This document shows, piece after piece, positions 58,634 through 64,000 of a DNA stretch of 64,000 nt (position 1 is the stretch's first letter; each line of letters starts with the position of its first letter). Source of the stretch: Glossina fuscipes (taxonomy: Eukaryota > Arthropoda > Insecta > Diptera > Glossinidae); NCBI RefSeq assembly GCF_014805625.2, contig NW_023998415.1, positions 12,379,043 through 12,443,042 of the forward strand, read 5' to 3'. The position numbers and the translations under genes were made by a program. The notes beneath the pieces are model-generated. The model ran no database searches. It saw only the letters and a list, made by a program, of their open reading frames with translations, and was not told where the DNA came from.

Positions 58634-60364
58634 CTACATATATAACACACAGCATTTGTTTTATATAAAAAAACTCGTTTACCATCCAGAGGCTTAACTT
58701 TTTAATTATTTATAAATTATTTTATTCATTTAGAATGCATTAATGCTTGACTAGTGTGGTGTGCTCTTAGCAATATTGCAAACTGCTTTTGCTTTAAATT
58801 TCAATTTAATTAAATATGTATCGGTTTGTTTGCTTTTTTTTTTTTTTTTTTTTTTTAAATATTTTTAGTGCTAGTAACAATAATCTTCGATAAAATTTGT
58901 TATACTATTTCTGCACCGTGTTGTCTTATGCGAGTATTAAACACGCTTTAATAAGTGAGAGATTGGTGGTGAATAGTTATTTAATTAAGGGTGATTTTAT
59001 ATAGTTTTCAACTAAGTGGTGAAAATGTTGTGTTTCTGGGTTACTCGTATACAAAAATTGTCAATAACTAAAAATTTTCTATTTATTTATTGTTTCGATA
59101 AACTTTACTTTCAAAATGCAAATAACATTTGATTTTAAATTAATTAGTGCTTGTAGAGCGCGATTGATTTATTTTCCGCACTGAATGTGTTATTCAGAAA
59201 AAAAATATATATATCGTATTTTGGAAAATAATAAACGCAAAAAATATTCCAAACGCAATCGAAATCCCTATTATTCAAAACTATATGTTCTTTCAGCTTT
59301 TTAAAAGGTCCGTTTCTCATGTTGCGACCATCGTCGCGATAAAGATTTATCATATAAATATATATAACATATAATATCCCATTATGACGTTTGGATTCTC
59401 ATCATCTAACGCAAGCGTATAAAAATTGATTTTTTGATAAATTTTTACAAAAAAAAAAAAAAAAAAAACAAAGATATCCCTGATGTTAGAGGTTGAAAAT
59501 AATTGAATTAGAGGTGGTTTGGGTTTCTGAGCTCACTTTAGCATGTTCCGAAATCAAATAAATTTTTGCAAGAAATTATCAGACGCGCGCGATTAAACGC
59601 ATGGTTAGCCCGAGGGACGTAAACAAAGCGACTTAGAATTCTAACGCTCATCAAGTCCTTATCTATATTGTCTCCAGTATGCATTAAAAGTGAAATGAAA
59701 AAAATTTTCTATTCGTCATCATTCTGAGAGCGAAATAAACTGATGGATTAACTAATTACTTTTTTTTTAGCCTCTTTATTATTAAATTCGCATTTTGGCT
59801 CAGCGGAAACATTTGAAAAAATATTTAATTATTTCGGTTTAAAAAATTTGCTCGTAATCGTTATATCTATTAATGTTATAAAGTTCATAAATATTTGATG
59901 AGCCCAAGATCCGCCCGTCTCCAAGACTTGTGCCCTAAACATTGAATTAAATAGTCGACAGTTATTACATGTGTTTTTAGGGGTGCAGGCCATGTTTGAG
60001 AAAGGGTCCTTAAACCTACTGTCTCCTATTGATTTAAGAGTAAGTACAGATACTTATCAAATCCATGTCATTTTTGCACATATAAAGTGGTTTCCGGCCC
60101 GACAACTGAGACGCCCATAACTAACAAAAACGTTTGCAAGTTTTCACATACTCGCTTTAGGTGGTGAACTACCAAACTTCAAGGACATATAATTTCTTTA
60201 CTCTTCTGCTTATAACTTTCTCAGGTTCATATATATCAACAATGCCGTTTGTAAGCCTAGGACACTGAAGAACCCGAAACTGTGAATATGTTTTACCCAT
60301 CAGAAGCAATGTAATGAGAAAGCTCAGTATTGCATAAAAACTTGCATGGGAGACTCTATACAGA

Positions 60365-60690
60365 TTTGTTTTTATACCCTACATAGTATATGTGGAACAA
60401 GGACGTATTACGTTTGTGCAGATGCATGCAATACCGATAAGAACTCGGGATAGATTCACCTCTTATTATACATTGCGCAGTCCATCTGTTCTTGTTTCCT
60501 TGTGTTCAGTTCGCAATTTTTGAAATGTGTTGACGCAATGACAAGCGCTAGTGCAAATGTTTCCACTTCCAGCACCTTCCATATACCACTTTATTTTGTC
60601 AAATAATCAAATGGTGTTAAATAAAGTGGTGCAGGATATTTAATTGTGAACAGCGCTCCACTATAATGTTTTTACTCGTTTTCCTAACAG
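60365..60690 (+). mobile_element. dispersed repeat A, copy with both ends suggested
   Basis: Starts TTTATACCCTACATAGTATA then TGTGGAACAAGGACG, has CAGTCCATCTGTTCTTGTTT and TTCAGTTCGCAATTTTTGAA. It ends GCTCCACTATAATGTTTTTA then CTCGTTTTC, a terminus also seen at about 32495-32540 and 22590-22630. Confidence 0.55.
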
Positions 60691-62579
60691 CGCCACATAG
60701 TGGCATCAATTTAACTACGCCCTTCTGTCTGTATTTGAAAGCTGTGTACGAAAAAATCTATTACTACAAAGTCAGTCCTTGTCTCACGCTTCGAAACGTT
60801 GAAGGCTAGTTATAACTATCCATAAGTCCATTCAATGTTATGTACATTTTTGCCTTTTTTTCCTAGCATACACTGTTAAATATGTAGAGCTCTTAATTTA
60901 CTTGATGCGTTAGGCTCGGCTTTTGAGTTGTTTTGCAAGCAAATTTCCGTGCAAAGTAATTAATGTAAGTCCAATCAAGATTTCTCTCGAAAGTACAAAG
61001 ACAATGCATTTAAATAATGGAGATTATGTATGTACGTATGCATTATAAATATATGTATGAAGTATTGCGAAGATTTCCAAAAAAATATCATTTAAAATAA
61101 ATGCTACATACGATATATGCGATACGGATACGTGGATGTTTATCGAGCGAATAGATCTTCGTTTTTCTTTGCAATGAAGATGTATCCGTGCCTAAATTTA
61201 TGATGGGCATCATCAAAATTGGGCCCAAGTCAAATTTAATTACGCTTCTTTTTTTTCTTTCTGTATATTTTAATTTCTGCATTTATTTCTGTAATCGTAA
61301 CAGTAGTAGTTTCCGGCTTGTGTATTTAATGTTTGCGTGGAATATCCTCTAGTTCCTGATTTGGCAATAATAATTAAGATGTTTAATGATCTACGACAAT
61401 TGTAGCGAAAAGGCGCCACAGTCCTATCCGTATGATAAGAAAATTTGCAGCACATCACAACTTGGATCAAATTTGTATTTTAGAGAGCATGAAAGGGACT
61501 TGTTTTGTTTAATGAATTGAATGAGTTGTGATTAATTTAATGACATATTAAAGAGTGCTGGTGGGCGCTAATGATATAAAGACTGTTACTTTTAAGCTTG
61601 CTACGCTTTTTATAAATAAACTATTAAGCGAAAGAATGTAAATAACTATTGATTAGCTTCATTTAATATCTCTTCATATCATTACATAAGTAACTCTTTG
61701 GGAAGAGTTTAACTAAATCGTCAAAATGAACGATTAAAAGATCAATATGTTTTATCAACAATAAAAAAAAAAACGTATTGCGCTTGTCCTACGAATAAAT
61801 AAAAACAAACTTTAGAAAAGGTTCGCGTCATTTGACAACGTTAGGCAATGTATGTAATATGGGAAACACTTTTAAGAAAGACCCATATTTTCAAATGTAC
61901 AAATGATACCGTCCGATACTGGCCAATGAAAATATGCTTACATTATAATCATATCGTTTTAAGAACGCATTATTTGATAAATATTTCCCATATAATCTCA
62001 CAATAGCGCAATAAACGAGATAAACAAGTGTCGACCAATATGGTTAAATTAATCCAGCGACCCCTCTTACTACATATATATATATATATATATATTTAAA
62101 ACTTCGGGACCATTTATCTAACATGGCAAGAAATATTTATCCCTTAACACAAAGTATATAATTTCAATGCAGACTATGTCGTGCTTACGACTAACTTATT
62201 AAGTGATGAATTATTTTCTAAATGTGAACTCAAAACTTATGTCGCAGCGTCATAATTGATTTATTTCATAGATGTAATCGTTTTCTAGTTTCATTATTTT
62301 TGAGCGTACGACAACTGTCGATTTCGCAAAATTTCGTAAAGGACAACGTTACTCCACTTTGTATTAATAATGGTCATCTAGTCTAGTATAATATCTATCC
62401 AAGTACGAGAAACACTTGCTAATTGTCAGATATTTTAATGTCTGTCTAATATCTATTTAAGCTTTTAAGCAGAAGTAGGAAAATTATATTCCAATTGTAA
62501 TCGGATTTTTTATACCCTTCACCGTTAACCTCTAAAAAAACTCTGAAAAAAATGAAAAGAACTAAATTTTCATACTCTA

Positions 62580-63170
62580 TAACGTTGGGTGAGCGCGGCA
62601 GACTCTTCCTATTTTCAGAATATGTTTCGATCAAAAAGCACTTTTTCTTGCATAGGCGCGGTGGGCGTGTCCTTTAATCGGGTTCGGTTTGTATACTACA
62701 TAATTGGACAGACGGACAGATGCTCAGGCAAAAAGACGAACATCATTAGGCGTATTCCGAAGCTGAAATTGGTCAAGAACATATATATATATATATATAC
62801 TAATGGGTTTTTGAAGCTTGTTTCTGGGCGTTATGAAGGTATTAAAAAAAAAAAAAAAACAAAATTAAATTTCGATCGACTAAAATATTTGATAGGCATA
62901 GTCAATTTTTCTAATTTTTGTCCAGGTACTACATCATCGCTCACAGAATATGCATTCAAATTGTGGCAGAATTATCAACTGTAGTATATTAGTTGGGAGC
63001 AAAAGCGTGATCTTTTGTTCTTTTTGAAATACGTAGGTGTTCTCAGTTCATGTAACACTGTAGCCGTGTCCTTCAAACGATTTGGCCTCGTCTACCCTAC
63101 CATCCTGCGCGCAAGAGCTTCCAATTTATCTGTCAAATTTGCTTAAATCGATTTGGGGTCGAATGGGGGT
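62580..63170 (+). mobile_element. dispersed repeat C, copy 2
   Basis: Same orientation and block order as 17215-17790: TGGACAGACGGACAGA (62705), CATCATTAGGCGTATTCCGA (62741), TTTTTGTCCAGGTACTACA, AGGTGTTCTCAGTTCATGTA. It differs by insertion of a TA repeat and an A-run. It lies close to a TTTTTATACCC motif at 62508, which also opens other repeats here. Confidence 0.7.
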
Positions 63171-64000
63171 CACTGCCAAATTCCATTCTAGGCGCCGCAA
63201 ACGATTTGACAATATGAATAGACCCCTTAGTGTTCAGTGATGGGGATAAAAATGTCATTTCATTTGCATTTCTATTAAGATAAAGCATGAACTTAAGCAA
63301 TATCTTTGGGAGTTTTACGTCCCGTCCCATTTCTAAACCGACTGATATTCCGATAGAAGCAAGCTATTTTTCTCGCGTATTGTTTGACTCGTTTTCTCCG
63401 AGTAGCTTGTAAAAATTTAATGCTACACACAATTGAAAAATATATTTAAGTTGATTATTTTCCAAAATTTTTCAAATATTTTTTTCTGTATCAGAATATT
63501 ATTCAAATATCTATCGATATTCGATATCGAGAAAATTAAATATTTCTTTTAATTTTCTTTTATAAAATGAATCGACTGAATTAGAAAAATTGACATTCGG
63601 CTTAATAAATTAATATACCTACATATGTATTTACTTCGATTTAACGTAAGGGAAATAAACTGAAATTTTCTCTACAAAATAGGAAAATAAAAAATTCTTC
63701 ATGAAAAGTTTTATAATTACTTTGCAACTTTATTTCGAATAATAATTATTTAGCGACACACAGAGAACACAAATAAAGGGTTAAGTCATTTCTTAGTTTC
63801 TTGTAGCGTTGTTTGTGAAGGATAGATAACATGCAACAAAATATATCTATATATGTATGTATGCATTTCCTATATATATATATATATAGATAGATCTATT
63901 ATATTAGTTAGTTAGTTATATTTAATTATGTTTCTAAATATGTCAAAACTTTTTAAACTCGTTGCTTACAGTGTACCTTTATGTTTTAACGTGTTGTCAT

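Larger units (their letters stand above)
58634..64000. other. upstream dysc intron, no exon found
   Basis: Holds repeat A (60.4 kb), repeat C copy 2 (62.6 kb), T- and A-runs and TA repeats. I looked for PDZ1/PDZ2 or harmonin-N exons on the minus strand and saw none; they probably lie further right. Confidence 0.5.

Noticed and set aside
62589..62984. 131-residue plus-strand frame
   Set aside because: Lies inside repeat C copy 2 and crosses TA and A repeats.

Overview
The window is nuclear DNA from a higher fly (Diptera, Brachycera). The evidence is an AT-rich, intron-dominated landscape, a Drosophila-type dyschronic/whirlin gene, and dispersed repeats with the (GTCY)n core known from dipteran mini-me elements. 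A calyptrate such as a tsetse fly is plausible, but the sequence alone does not settle the species.

The main gene is on the minus strand. It is the 3' part of the fly whirlin homologue dyschronic (dysc), with ten supported or candidate exons between about 58.6 kb and 9.5 kb. These encode a Ser-rich exon, a poly-Q linker, several short linker exons, a 6-nt microexon, and three exons building the third PDZ domain. The N-terminal half (harmonin-N-like region, PDZ1, PDZ2) was not found and presumably lies beyond 64 kb. All splice junctions I could place are phase 0 except one phase-2 junction. The annotated stop is followed in the same frame by 140 more open codons and then, 22 nt later, by an AATAAA.

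Nested in a dysc intron, on the plus strand at 12.0-13.1 kb, is an intact single-exon paralogue of COP9 signalosome subunit 4 (CSN4). It lacks introns and about 45-50 C-terminal residues, so it looks like a functional retrogene. A second plus-strand coding exon, probably terminal, lies at 54.3 kb in the intron-rich 5' half; its product was not recognised.

The remaining sequence is intron and 3' flank filled with decayed mobile DNA. It includes a Tc1-like transposase (3.3-3.9 kb), a non-LTR retrotransposon with two tandem 3' tails ending in ATT microsatellites (6.2-8.8 kb), and fragments of mariner transposase (26.8, 28.8, 42.6 and 50.7 kb). There is also a minus-strand non-LTR fragment (51.5 kb), a 131-bp piggyBac-type MITE (32.6 kb), a tRNA-derived SINE with a perfect 12-bp target duplication (45.0 kb), and many copies of a (GTCY)n-bearing repeat. 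Simple repeats and poly-T tracts are frequent. A 10-N gap sits inside a TA repeat at 39.8 kb.

The most interesting points are the post-stop extension of dysc, its microexon preceded by an unusually long AG-free zone, the truncated CSN4 retrogene, and the SINE and MITE, which may be undescribed families.
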